Notes under the pieces: generated by a model
Databases searched by the model: none
Told to the model about the DNA's origin: nothing
The model's input: the letters and a program-made list of their open reading frames with translations, nothing else
Position numbers and translations under genes: made by a program
Shown here: positions 16,330 to 24,345 of the stretch, piece after piece
Layout of the letters: every line of letters begins with the position of its first letter
How positions within the stretch are numbered: position 1 is the stretch's first letter
Origin: JAUYIV01 sp040882645
GTDB lineage: Bacteria; Actinomycetota; Acidimicrobiia; Spongiisociales; UBA11373
Assembly (NCBI GenBank): GCA_040882645.1
Contig: JBBEAX010000094.1
Coordinates: forward strand, 1-58,364
Length of the DNA: 58,364 nucleotides
Direction of reading: 5' to 3'

Positions 16330-17198
16330 CAGGGATCCATGGCGTCGGAGACGAGCTCGCTTCCCAGCATCACCAGGATTCTCTCGCCGGTCACCGCACC
16401 GAGGATGAGCCCCTCGACGTACGCCTGAGAGTGGAAGTGGACGACGAGGCCATGACCCTCGGAGCTCCGCGACGGGGTAGCAGTCGGCACCACCAGGCCG
16501 GCGTAGTTGTCCACGACCGAGCAGTGGCTCATATCGCCGCAAAAATAGGCGCTGCCCTCCGCCTCGAGAACGGCGTTGCCTTCCATCACGCCGCGGGACA
16601 TCTCAGTGATCACGATGCCGCGCTCGAACGATCCGGTCACCGTGTTGTCGACGAAGGTCACTCTGGAGACATGGGCGACTAGCCCCTCGAACACCGGGCC
16701 CTCTATCCGGCAGCCCGAGACCAGGGAGGGAGGCTTCGAGTCGGAGTTGATGATCTCGATGCCCTGGGGGAGCGGAGCCGTGAGACCCCCGACGAAGCAG
16801 TCGGTCACCCGGACTTCGCCGTTGTGTACGAAGATGCCGTGCCATTGCGTCCCGGTGATGTCGAGCCGCTCCATCACCACTCCGGTCGACGACCGGATGA
16901 ACACCCCCGATTCCCCCCCGATGATCCTCAGGTCGCGCAGGGTGACGTCCTCGGTGTACATGATCGACACCGCCGGCAGATCCGACACCGACTCGATCAC
17001 CACCCCCGGACCACCGACGATTGTGAGCGGCTTGCTGATGGTGATCGGGCCTGCATATACGCCGGCAGCCAGCTGCAATGTCGCACCGGGCTCGGCGGCG
17101 GCAACGGCCTGGGCCAGGTTCTGGTCGATGCGCTGCACCGGCTCCGGGGCGCACGCCGCCATCGTCATCGCGAGGATCGCCGCCAGGGTGGCCCTCAC
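16329..17198 (-). CDS. Right-handed parallel beta-helix lipoprotein
   Basis: A 289-residue probable lipoprotein. The start is a GTG overlapping the upstream permease stop (GTGA), followed by a signal sequence VRATLAAILAM and a cysteine after MTMAA. The mature part shows repeated short beta strands such as LTIVGGPGVVIES, VTLRDLRIIGG, VVMERLDITG, VRVTDCFVGG and GVMEGNAVLEAEG, the pattern of pectate-lyase-like parallel beta-helices (NosD/right-handed). Its coupling to a sugar permease suggests a surface role in carbohydrate capture or cleavage. No known catalytic signature was recognised, so enzymatic activity is open. Confidence 0.75.
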   Translation of the reverse strand: MRATLAAILAMTMAACAPEPVQRIDQNLAQAVAAAEPGATLQLAAGVYAGPITISKPLTIVGGPGVVIESVSDLPAVSIMYTEDVTLRDLRIIGGESGVFIRSSTGVVMERLDITGTQWHGIFVHNGEVRVTDCFVGGLTAPLPQGIEIINSDSKPPSLVSGCRIEGPVFEGLVAHVSRVTFVDNTVTGSFERGIVITEMSRGVMEGNAVLEAEGSAYFCGDMSHCSVVDNYAGLVVPTATPSRSSEGHGLVVHFHSQAYVEGLILGAVTGERILVMLGSELVSDAMDP

Positions 17199-18064
17199 TT
17201 GACCGAGCCTCCCAGCAAACCGGCTTCGAAATAGCGCTGGAAGGCGAAGAAGATGACCAACGGGACGACCGCCGAGATGAAGACTCCCGGGGCGATGATG
17301 CCGATCCCCGAGCCGAACTGCCCGAGCTGGTCGCGAATGAATAGGGTCAGCGGGCGCCGCTCCCCGGCGAACACCAGCGCCACCAGCAGATCGTTCCACG
17401 TCCAGGTGAACTGGAAGATCGTCAGTGACGCGATCGCCGGGAACCCGAGAGGGAGAACGATCCGGGTGAAGATCCGCCACTCGCTGGCGCCGTCCATCCG
17501 CGCCGACTCCATGAGGCTCGCCGGAAGGCCGGCGAAGTAGTTCCGCATCAGGAACACCGCAAATGGCAGTCCGAAAGCAGTATGGAACAGGATGACTGCC
17601 GGGATCCCGCTGACCCCGATCGCGTTGAAGACTCTGAATGCCGGGATGAGCCCCATCTGGATGGGAACCACGATCATCGCGACCACCAGCAGGAAGGTCA
17701 CATCGCGGCCCTTGAACGGGATCCAGGCGAGGGCGTATCCCGCCATCGAGGCGATCAGCACGGGGAGCACGGTGCTCGGAACTGCGATGAGGACGGTGTT
17801 CCAGATCGCGTCAATGACCCGGGCGTCCCCGAGGAGGTCGACGTAGTTGTCCAAGGTCAACTCGGATGGCGTGGAGAGGACGTTCCACCATCCGCTCTCG
17901 GCATAGGTCGACACCGGCCGCAGGCTGGTCACGAGTAGGCCGATCCCGGGCACCAGCCAGAACAGGGCGACGACGACGAGGGTGATCTGCACAGCACCGC
18001 GCCCGAGGAAGGCCTTTACCTTCCCCATCGTCGTGGTCGGGCGCGCTTCTACTTCGACGGCCAT
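17195..18064 (-). CDS. Sugar ABC transporter permease (MalG type)
   Basis: A 289-residue inner-membrane permease with six predicted helices, first helix QITLVVVALFWLVPGIGLL. The EAA loop that docks the ATPase is present as ESARMDGASEWRIFTRIVLPLGFPA, here cited in parts: ESARMDGASE and RIVLPLGFPA. The ATG shares a base with the stop of the preceding permease (TGATG). Member of the CUT1 importer with the other permease, the binding lipoprotein and the ATPase across the terminator. Confidence 0.92.
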   Translation of the reverse strand: MAVEVEARPTTTMGKVKAFLGRGAVQITLVVVALFWLVPGIGLLVTSLRPVSTYAESGWWNVLSTPSELTLDNYVDLLGDARVIDAIWNTVLIAVPSTVLPVLIASMAGYALAWIPFKGRDVTFLLVVAMIVVPIQMGLIPAFRVFNAIGVSGIPAVILFHTAFGLPFAVFLMRNYFAGLPASLMESARMDGASEWRIFTRIVLPLGFPAIASLTIFQFTWTWNDLLVALVFAGERRPLTLFIRDQLGQFGSGIGIIAPGVFISAVVPLVIFFAFQRYFEAGLLGGSVK

Positions 18065-19350
18065 CAGTTGTTCGCCTCCAGCCGGAATCGCCGCACGTTG
18101 AGCACGAGGACAGGCACGATCATCAGAAACAGCAACACGGCGATCGCCGAGCCCAGTCCCCTCTGGCCCAAGCCGGTGAACGCGGTGCGCCACATCTCGA
18201 GGGCCACGACGTTGGCATCGTCCTGCACCGATCCGGGGGCGATGCCGACGATCAGGTCGAACATCTTGAGGGCGTTGATCGTCAGGGCGACGAAGACGAC
18301 GCCGAGCACAGGCCCCAGCAGCGGCACGGTCACTCGCCGGAAGACCTGCCACTCGCTGGCGCCGTCGACGCGAGCCGCCTCCAGCGTCTCCCGGGGGAGG
18401 GAGGCCAAGCCGGAGCTGATCACCAGCAGCGCGAAGCCGCCCCACACCCAGATTCCGGCGATGATGGCGGCAAGCGTGACCAGATCGGCGCCGAGCCAGG
18501 TGATCCCGCCCCATGCCTGGCGAAACGTGGACGCCGGAATCGTCGCCGCGTAGGTCCCCGGATCGAGTCCGGTGACCTCGAAGGTGCCATCGACTCCAGT
18601 GCGGACCTTCTCGACCGTCTCTCCGGTTGGTGAAATCACGAGCACGGCAATGCCGGGCACCCCGCGCTCTCCGAGGTCGATGACACCGCGCTCGTTGTCT
18701 CCGGGAACCGTGTCACGCCACACCACCCCGGCCAGGGTCCCCGGGGCCGCCGCGGGCAGCCTCGCCTGCACCGCTTCCTCCGATAGCGCGGCGTCGGTGA
18801 ACCGAACGAGGCCGATGGCGGCCACGCCGCCGTCCCCGTCGATCGAGACCGAAAAGGAGATCGATCCGTCCGGATTCTCGATGACCGGTTCGTACGAGGG
18901 CCCTGCTCCGGCAAGGTCTCCCTCGGGGGTGAAGATCGAGGCGGGGATGTTCATGACGGCGTTGACCACACCGCGCGACGGGTCTGCCTCGTACATGATC
19001 CGCCAGATGATTCCCGACGACATCACCGCGATCGCCGCCGGAATGAAGAGAATGAGCCGGAACGCAGTGCGCCAATTGATCTTCTCGGCGAGGACCGCCA
19101 GTACCAACCCGATGGTCGTCACCGCAATCGGGAAGACCGCCACCCAGATCAGCGAGTTGACGATCGCCTTGCGCATCCGATCCAGTTCGAAGATGCGCCG
19201 GTAGTTGTCGATGCCGATGAACTCCGTGCCGGCCTGATCGAAGAAACTGCGCCACACGGTGGCGATGACGGGATAGACGACAAGGGCCCCCAGCACGACC
19301 AACGCAGGGGCGAGGAACACGAAACCCCACCACTTTGCGCGACTCGTCAA
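18064..19350 (-). CDS. Sugar ABC transporter permease (MalF type) with inserted beta domain
   Basis: A 428-residue permease, about 130 longer than usual for MalF-type CUT1 permeases. Helices occupy roughly residues 9-31, 64-90, 97-118, 286-312 and on to the end; the EAA loop is ETLEAARVDGASEW. Between about residues 141 and 276 is an insertion whose second half (205-273) has the look of an SdrD-B/Cna-B or carboxypeptidase-regulatory-like fold: VVWRDTVPGDNERG, GVPGIAVLV, VRTGVDGTFEVTGLDPG and TYAATIP. By topology the insert faces outside. TTG start supported by GGAGGGAGG upstream; no other start fits. Confidence 0.88.
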   Translation of the reverse strand: MTSRAKWWGFVFLAPALVVLGALVVYPVIATVWRSFFDQAGTEFIGIDNYRRIFELDRMRKAIVNSLIWVAVFPIAVTTIGLVLAVLAEKINWRTAFRLILFIPAAIAVMSSGIIWRIMYEADPSRGVVNAVMNIPASIFTPEGDLAGAGPSYEPVIENPDGSISFSVSIDGDGGVAAIGLVRFTDAALSEEAVQARLPAAAPGTLAGVVWRDTVPGDNERGVIDLGERGVPGIAVLVISPTGETVEKVRTGVDGTFEVTGLDPGTYAATIPASTFRQAWGGITWLGADLVTLAAIIAGIWVWGGFALLVISSGLASLPRETLEAARVDGASEWQVFRRVTVPLLGPVLGVVFVALTINALKMFDLIVGIAPGSVQDDANVVALEMWRTAFTGLGQRGLGSAIAVLLFLMIVPVLVLNVRRFRLEANN

Positions 19351-19461
19351 GAGGCCTCCCTCCTCGCAGGCTCCGAGGACACTACCGACCTGGACCAGAC
19401 GTTGTCGGGGAGGGCCCAGTGGCCCCCCCCGACGATCGTTGGTGTCAATGGGTCGCTTCGA

Positions 19462-20769
19462 TCAGCCTTGAGCGGCGGACGCCTCCGACTCGAGCTGATC
19501 CAGGATGGCGTCGACGTTGCCCGGGTTCGCCAGCCATTCCTGAAGTGCTCCCCAGATGCCGGCGCCGACAGTGCTGCCGAGCGGCGCGGGGACCAGGTCG
19601 GACAGGTCGAACCGGAAGGACTCCGCGTTCGCCAACGCCGCAGCGGCGCGACGCGTGATGTCATCGGGATAGACCGACGTGTCGACCCCGCGGTTCATCG
19701 ACGAGAAGCCGCCCTGGGCCGCCCAGATCTCGGCTGCTTCCGGCGATGCCAGGAAGTTGAGGAACGCGAACGCCGCCGGACTGTCCTTCAACGCGACGGC
19801 GACATCGCCGCCACCGACCACGGCGGGCGCTGACCCGTCGATGCTCGGGAAGTCGAAGAAATCGAATCCCGTGCCGGCCTCCACCCCGGTCTCACCGATG
19901 ATCACGCCGGCCACGAAGTCACCTTCGTAGACGACGGCGGCGTCCCCGGCCGTAAAGACCTTCGTCACCGAATCGACGAATCCGGTCTGCAGGGCCCCCG
20001 CCGACCCTCCGGCCATGAAGTCCTCGGTCAGGACCTGGCCGAGAACGGTCAGGGCTTCCTTGACCTCTGGGCCGTTCCAGGGGATCTCGTGGTTCTGCAG
20101 CTGGTCGTAGGCCTCGGCCCCGGCCGTACGGAGGAAGACGTTCTCGAACCAGTCCGAGAGTGTCCATCCATCTGCGCCACCCACCGAGACCGCGCCGATG
20201 CCGGCATCCACGAGGTCCTGCGACACCTGGACCCATTCGTCCCAGGTCGCCGGCGCCGTAACGCCCGCGGTGGCAAAGGCCGCGACGTCGTACCAGACCG
20301 TCGACTTGTTGGCTCCCTTGAACCAGACGCCGTAGAGCGTCCCGTTCGCCGAACCCAGCTCACGCCAGACGTCGGCGTAGTTGGCGTCGACCAGGCCGCC
20401 GACCTCATCCTCGATTTCGACGAGAACGCCACGATCGGCGAGCTCGACCAACAGACCCGGTGTGGGAAGGAACGCGACGTCGGGCGGATTATCCGCCTCG
20501 ACCCGAGTCCCGAGCACAGTGGTCAGGTCGGTCGACGCACCCTGGTAGTTGATCACGACCCCGGTCTCCGCAGCGAACGCATCCGTGACCAGTTTGAAGT
20601 TTTGGCCTTCCGTCGAGTCAGCCGCCCACGACGCCAGGATCTCCAGGGTCTGACCCGAGAGACTCGGCGTGGTGGTGGTGGTCGTGGCGTCGTCGTCGCC
20701 GCACGCGGCGGCGATCAGCGAGACCACGACGGCTACTAGAAGGAAGCGCCATCGATGTGCGAGTTTCAA
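19462..20769 (-). CDS. Sugar ABC transporter substrate-binding lipoprotein
   Basis: A 435-residue extracellular solute-binding protein of the MalE-like (family 1) type. The signal sequence FLLVAVVVSLIAAAC ends in a lipobox, with the cysteine anchored after cleavage, followed by an acidic and threonine-rich linker. The mature chain has GQTLEILASWAADSTEG, a typical first lobe, and ASPEAAEIWAAQGGFSSMN near the end. TTG start with GGGAGG seven or eight bases upstream. First gene of the transporter block; the ligand is probably an oligosaccharide, inferred from the neighbouring phosphorylase. Confidence 0.92.
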   Translation of the reverse strand: MKLAHRWRFLLVAVVVSLIAAACGDDDATTTTTTPSLSGQTLEILASWAADSTEGQNFKLVTDAFAAETGVVINYQGASTDLTTVLGTRVEADNPPDVAFLPTPGLLVELADRGVLVEIEDEVGGLVDANYADVWRELGSANGTLYGVWFKGANKSTVWYDVAAFATAGVTAPATWDEWVQVSQDLVDAGIGAVSVGGADGWTLSDWFENVFLRTAGAEAYDQLQNHEIPWNGPEVKEALTVLGQVLTEDFMAGGSAGALQTGFVDSVTKVFTAGDAAVVYEGDFVAGVIIGETGVEAGTGFDFFDFPSIDGSAPAVVGGGDVAVALKDSPAAFAFLNFLASPEAAEIWAAQGGFSSMNRGVDTSVYPDDITRRAAAALANAESFRFDLSDLVPAPLGSTVGAGIWGALQEWLANPGNVDAILDQLESEASAAQG

Positions 20770-20835
20770 CTTTCAACCTCCCTGGTGGGGAAAACCGCGT
20801 GTATACGGCCCATGGACCCACCTGATTGCGGGACA

Positions 20836-20843
20836 ACCCTATA
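20836..20843 (-). promoter_or_regulatory. Putative promoter (TATAGGGT) of the transporter operon
   Basis: TATAGGGT on the minus strand lies about 66 bp before the TTG start of the binding protein, in the 132-bp gap after the GH94-like gene. It resembles the GATAGGGT upstream of the ATPase gene at 14887-14894. This would let the transporter be made separately from the phosphorylase. Confidence 0.35.
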
Positions 20844-20901
20844 CCGTTGGACCGGATCGAGACGATTCGCCCGCTGACGCACTGGCGCTGTGCCGCCGCA
20901 C

Positions 20902-23900
20902 CTAGGCCAGATCGACTTCGACGCGGGCCACCTCGCCACGGCGGACCGCCTCGGCGTGACGGCCCGAGACGGCCTGCTCCGCCACCGTCACCACCGTGCC
21001 TGCCCGGTCGTAAAGCCGGTACTCGACCGGGCGGACCCCGCCCGGCCCGAAGGTGTCACCGCGACGCGGGTTGATCAGTACGAGCGTGACGGTGCCGAGA
21101 GCGCGGCACCCATACGCGCCGGCCGGCACGGTGAGGGCCGACTCGCTGCCATCGGGCATCCGATGCACCACAGACCTCGGCTCGTCGGTGAACATCCAAC
21201 CGGGCAGGCGCGGTTCGACCGCGAACTGCAGCAAGCCATCGGCGTCGAGGCGGAAGGGACGCGGCCCCACCGCGGCCAGCATCCACTGATGCAGGAACTC
21301 TGTGGTCATTCCGCTCAGCCGGGGTTGGTAGCCGCGGCCGTGCTCACGGGGGTCCGGATAGGCCCGTGACACGATGAACGAGACCCCTTCGAGCGGGCTG
21401 CGCCCGTACACGGCGGGATCCAGGAACGGGACGAGGGCACGCGGCACATCGGCCCAGTACTCGGCGGCCAGGCCGCTTTCGAGCAGCGCGAGCAAGTACT
21501 TGTACTCCATGTGGGTGTAGACGGATTCGTTCTCCAGCCAGCCGCGCGGATACGCCCCGATCGCCCGCCCGTATTCAAAATGCTCCGCGGCCACGGGCTC
21601 GCTGGACACGTACATCCCCTGCTCCGGGTCGTACAGGCGGGAGGCCCTCACCGCGGCGTGAACGGCTGGCGCGTCCTCTGGGAACTCGCGAATCCAATGG
21701 ACCGGACCTTCGAGAAAGATCTCCACGGGGCGTGCCTCAACGACCGTGGGGATCACCGTGTCACTCTCGACCCGCCAGTCGGTGACCTCGTGCGTGAAAT
21801 ATGTCAGCGGCACGCCGTCACGATGAACTTCGCCCCATCGTCCCGACAGGGCCTGGTCCACTCGCAGCCGGGCGAGTCCGACGAATCGGCGCAGAGCCGA
21901 CACCGGCCGCGCCACCGTCCGCCCGGTGACTCCCAAGCGGACCGCGCCGCGGTATCGCTCCTTCAGGGTGTTGGCCGAGTCCCAGAACTCCAAGGGCTGC
22001 GGATCGCTCTCGAGCAGCGCCTCCAGCGAGTCGATGAACTCGACCAGTTCCTCAAACAGCCCGGTCTCTGCCGGTGGGTCGTCGAGGTCCTCGAGCCACC
22101 CGACAACCAGACGCAGTAGCCGCCGCAGCTCGATCGTCTCAGACAACCCGGACCCCATCAGCGCCGGCAGGCCGTTGAGCGAGTCGTTCCATCCCGGCTT
22201 GCCCGCCTCCATTTCGATGCCGCGCCCACTCGGGTCGAGGGTGGCGACGCGGGTGGCGGCGATTACGAGCAGCTTGACCAGGAGAGAGGATCGGAAAACC
22301 TTGCCCTCCTGGTCGCGCACCCGATTCGGCATGTCGGTGCGCGCTTCGATCGCTGCGGCCTTTTCGACGTCGCGGGCCACAGCCCCGAACTGACGAATCC
22401 GGCCGTTGTCGAGCACCAACCGGCGCGACCTGGGCACCACCACGTCGGGGTTATCGAAGTACGTGTGCACGGGGTCGAGCAGCAGTCCCGCCAATCGGTC
22501 GGGATACACCGCGAGGTACCCCTCGATCAGGTCGAGGTTGTAATGCCAGTGGTCGATCCAGAAGCCGGCCTCGAGCCCCCCCACCTCGTCCACCTGCGCG
22601 TCCACGAGAAGGGCGTCGAGCAGCCCCTGCCAGTCGCCGTCGACTGCGAAGCCCGCCGTCTCCGCGGCGAGGACCAACTCCCCCGGAGCCACTGCCCCCT
22701 CGTGCATGCGATCGAGAAACCTGGCGCGACCCACCTCATCGGGGAGATGCCTGCTCGCCCAGGCTTCAGCCGACGCTGGCGACACGAGATACCTGACGCT
22801 GCCCACCTCGAGCGGGTTGTAGCCGTCGAGTTGCAGCAGGCCGACGAAGGTGCGGATGTGCTCGTCCTCCACCTGCGGGAAGAACCAGGGATCGTTGCGG
22901 CGATTCTGGAGCACGCTCCGGTAGTGGCCCATCCCCTGCGAGAGATATGAGGCTTCGAGCTCGAACAGGTGGTAGTCGCGCTCGAGATCGGCGTTCTGCC
23001 TCCAGTAGATCGAGAAGCCGCGAGTCCGACCTTCGGCGACCTGTACCGGGAGCCCCCCGCGCAGCACGTTGTCGAGGAACGTCTGCCCGGCGTACGCATC
23101 AAACTCGGGCGAAGCCGACACGGTGAACGCGCGATCGGCGATCGCCTCCACGACTCGCCGACTCTCTTCCGCGGCTGCGAGGGCGAAGCCCGGGTCGCGC
23201 ATGTCGTCGAGCAGTTGGTCCAGATCGGTCAGGTCTCTGACGGTTCCGATGACCACCGTCGTCGCCATCGATGCTCCAGGATCCAGGCGGCCCGAGCGCA
23301 AACCGAAGGCACACGGAGTGCGGCCCTCCCCCATCTGGATGGAGAGTTCCACATCGGCGATCCCCCCGCCGGCGAAAACCGAAGGCACCGTGAAGTCGAA
23401 TTGGTCACCGAACACTGCGGTCGGATCGACCACGATGGGGATGGTCGGGGCAAAGGTGACGAAGTTCCATCCGGGTACGGCGTCGACGCGTGACTCGTCG
23501 GCGGAGGTCTGTTTCATGCGAAAGATCGCGGTGCCGCGGTGGTTGGCGGACCCGAACATCGCCTCGATGTGGCGGGGAGTCACCTTGATGCCGTGCTGAT
23601 CGATGCCGCGGGGGAGGATCCGGGGTACTCCGTCAAGCAACTCGACCTCCCGCCCCCGGCCCGAGAGATCCTCCAGGGTCACTCGTCTTACGAGGCCAGC
23701 GGCCCGGCGGCCCGGCAGGATGAAGTATTCGACGGTGGTCGCCAGATTCAATGGTTCGCTCGTCTCGCCGATCCGAAGACTCCACGGGGTGGTCTCGAGC
23801 CACTGGGTGACCCACGGCCCGTGATGACGACTGAACGGCTCATACACCGGGCCTCCGTCGATCCGCACAAACGTTCGGAATCCTTCGATCCCGACCCGTG

Positions 23901-24150
23901 AGCAGGCCTTATTGAAGGAGTAGAGCTCGAGGATCTGGCCGTCACGGTCGCCGACCCCGACTCCGGTCACGGCCTGTCCACGGTTGACCCAGTAGACCCA
24001 CGCCGGCACCCCGAGAGGTCCGGCGATCCCGGGCAGGAAGTTGCTAAAAGGTGGAGCCCAGTTGTATCCGTCGATGCGAAACGTCCTGGACGCTGCATCG
24101 AGTGAATAGCTCGGGATGTCGAGGTGAGGGCTCATCGCTGGATCGGGCAC
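20902..24150 (-). CDS. GH94-like (clan GH-Q) glucan phosphorylase, about 1080 residues
   Basis: A very large enzyme resembling GH94/GH149/GH161 inverting phosphorylases, which split beta-linked glucans with phosphate to glucose 1-phosphate. Seen: an N-terminal beta-sandwich region with LDEFS-like GYNWAPPFSNFLPG and SFNKACSRVGIEGFRTF, then the alpha-barrel with EAGKPGWNDSLNGLPALMGSG, whose Asp (near residue 656) is at the place of the general acid, and GWLENESVYTHMEYKYLLALL. Length fits 1,2-beta-oligoglucan phosphorylases (GH94) or GH149/161 better than cellobiose phosphorylase (about 800). The start is uncertain: GTG at 24150 follows GGGAGA; ATG at 24135 is an alternative. It sits before a sugar importer. 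Confidence 0.75.
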   Translation of the reverse strand: MPDPAMSPHLDIPSYSLDAASRTFRIDGYNWAPPFSNFLPGIAGPLGVPAWVYWVNRGQAVTGVGVGDRDGQILELYSFNKACSRVGIEGFRTFVRIDGGPVYEPFSRHHGPWVTQWLETTPWSLRIGETSEPLNLATTVEYFILPGRRAAGLVRRVTLEDLSGRGREVELLDGVPRILPRGIDQHGIKVTPRHIEAMFGSANHRGTAIFRMKQTSADESRVDAVPGWNFVTFAPTIPIVVDPTAVFGDQFDFTVPSVFAGGGIADVELSIQMGEGRTPCAFGLRSGRLDPGASMATTVVIGTVRDLTDLDQLLDDMRDPGFALAAAEESRRVVEAIADRAFTVSASPEFDAYAGQTFLDNVLRGGLPVQVAEGRTRGFSIYWRQNADLERDYHLFELEASYLSQGMGHYRSVLQNRRNDPWFFPQVEDEHIRTFVGLLQLDGYNPLEVGSVRYLVSPASAEAWASRHLPDEVGRARFLDRMHEGAVAPGELVLAAETAGFAVDGDWQGLLDALLVDAQVDEVGGLEAGFWIDHWHYNLDLIEGYLAVYPDRLAGLLLDPVHTYFDNPDVVVPRSRRLVLDNGRIRQFGAVARDVEKAAAIEARTDMPNRVRDQEGKVFRSSLLVKLLVIAATRVATLDPSGRGIEMEAGKPGWNDSLNGLPALMGSGLSETIELRRLLRLVVGWLEDLDDPPAETGLFEELVEFIDSLEALLESDPQPLEFWDSANTLKERYRGAVRLGVTGRTVARPVSALRRFVGLARLRVDQALSGRWGEVHRDGVPLTYFTHEVTDWRVESDTVIPTVVEARPVEIFLEGPVHWIREFPEDAPAVHAAVRASRLYDPEQGMYVSSEPVAAEHFEYGRAIGAYPRGWLENESVYTHMEYKYLLALLESGLAAEYWADVPRALVPFLDPAVYGRSPLEGVSFIVSRAYPDPREHGRGYQPRLSGMTTEFLHQWMLAAVGPRPFRLDADGLLQFAVEPRLPGWMFTDEPRSVVHRMPDGSESALTVPAGAYGCRALGTVTLVLINPRRGDTFGPGGVRPVEYRLYDRAGTVVTVAEQAVSGRHAEAVRRGEVARVEVDLA

Positions 24151-24163
24151 CGGCCGATTCTCC

Positions 24164-24199
24164 CACGGTCCACGCCGAGGCGGCCGCACACGGTCCACG
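24164..24199. promoter_or_regulatory. Paired direct repeat CACGGTCCACG between divergent genes
   Basis: Two identical 11-mers CACGGTCCACG start at 24164 and 24189, 25 bp apart, in the gap between the GH94-like gene and the divergent BTAD regulator gene. SARP-type regulators are known to bind direct repeats, so this is a candidate operator. The spacing is not the usual 11 or 22 bp, which weakens the case. Confidence 0.4.
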
Positions 24200-24330
24200 G
24201 ACACGCGATCGCTCCGACCGCCATCGCCGGGTCCTGCCGCCGCGGTTCTCGCGTGGGCGTGCGATGTTGATCCGCAGCATCCCGATCCGCATGGTGAGGC
24301 CCACCACCCGGATCGGGCGAGACCTGGGAC

Positions 24331-24336
24331 TACCGT
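24331..24336 (+). promoter_or_regulatory. -10 box (TACCGT) before the BTAD regulator
   Basis: TACCGT ends nine bases before the ATG at 24346, with no Shine-Dalgarno sequence. An out-of-frame ATG at 24339 lies between. The regulator is probably translated from a leaderless or nearly leaderless mRNA. Confidence 0.45.
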
Positions 24337-24345
24337 TTATGCCCA

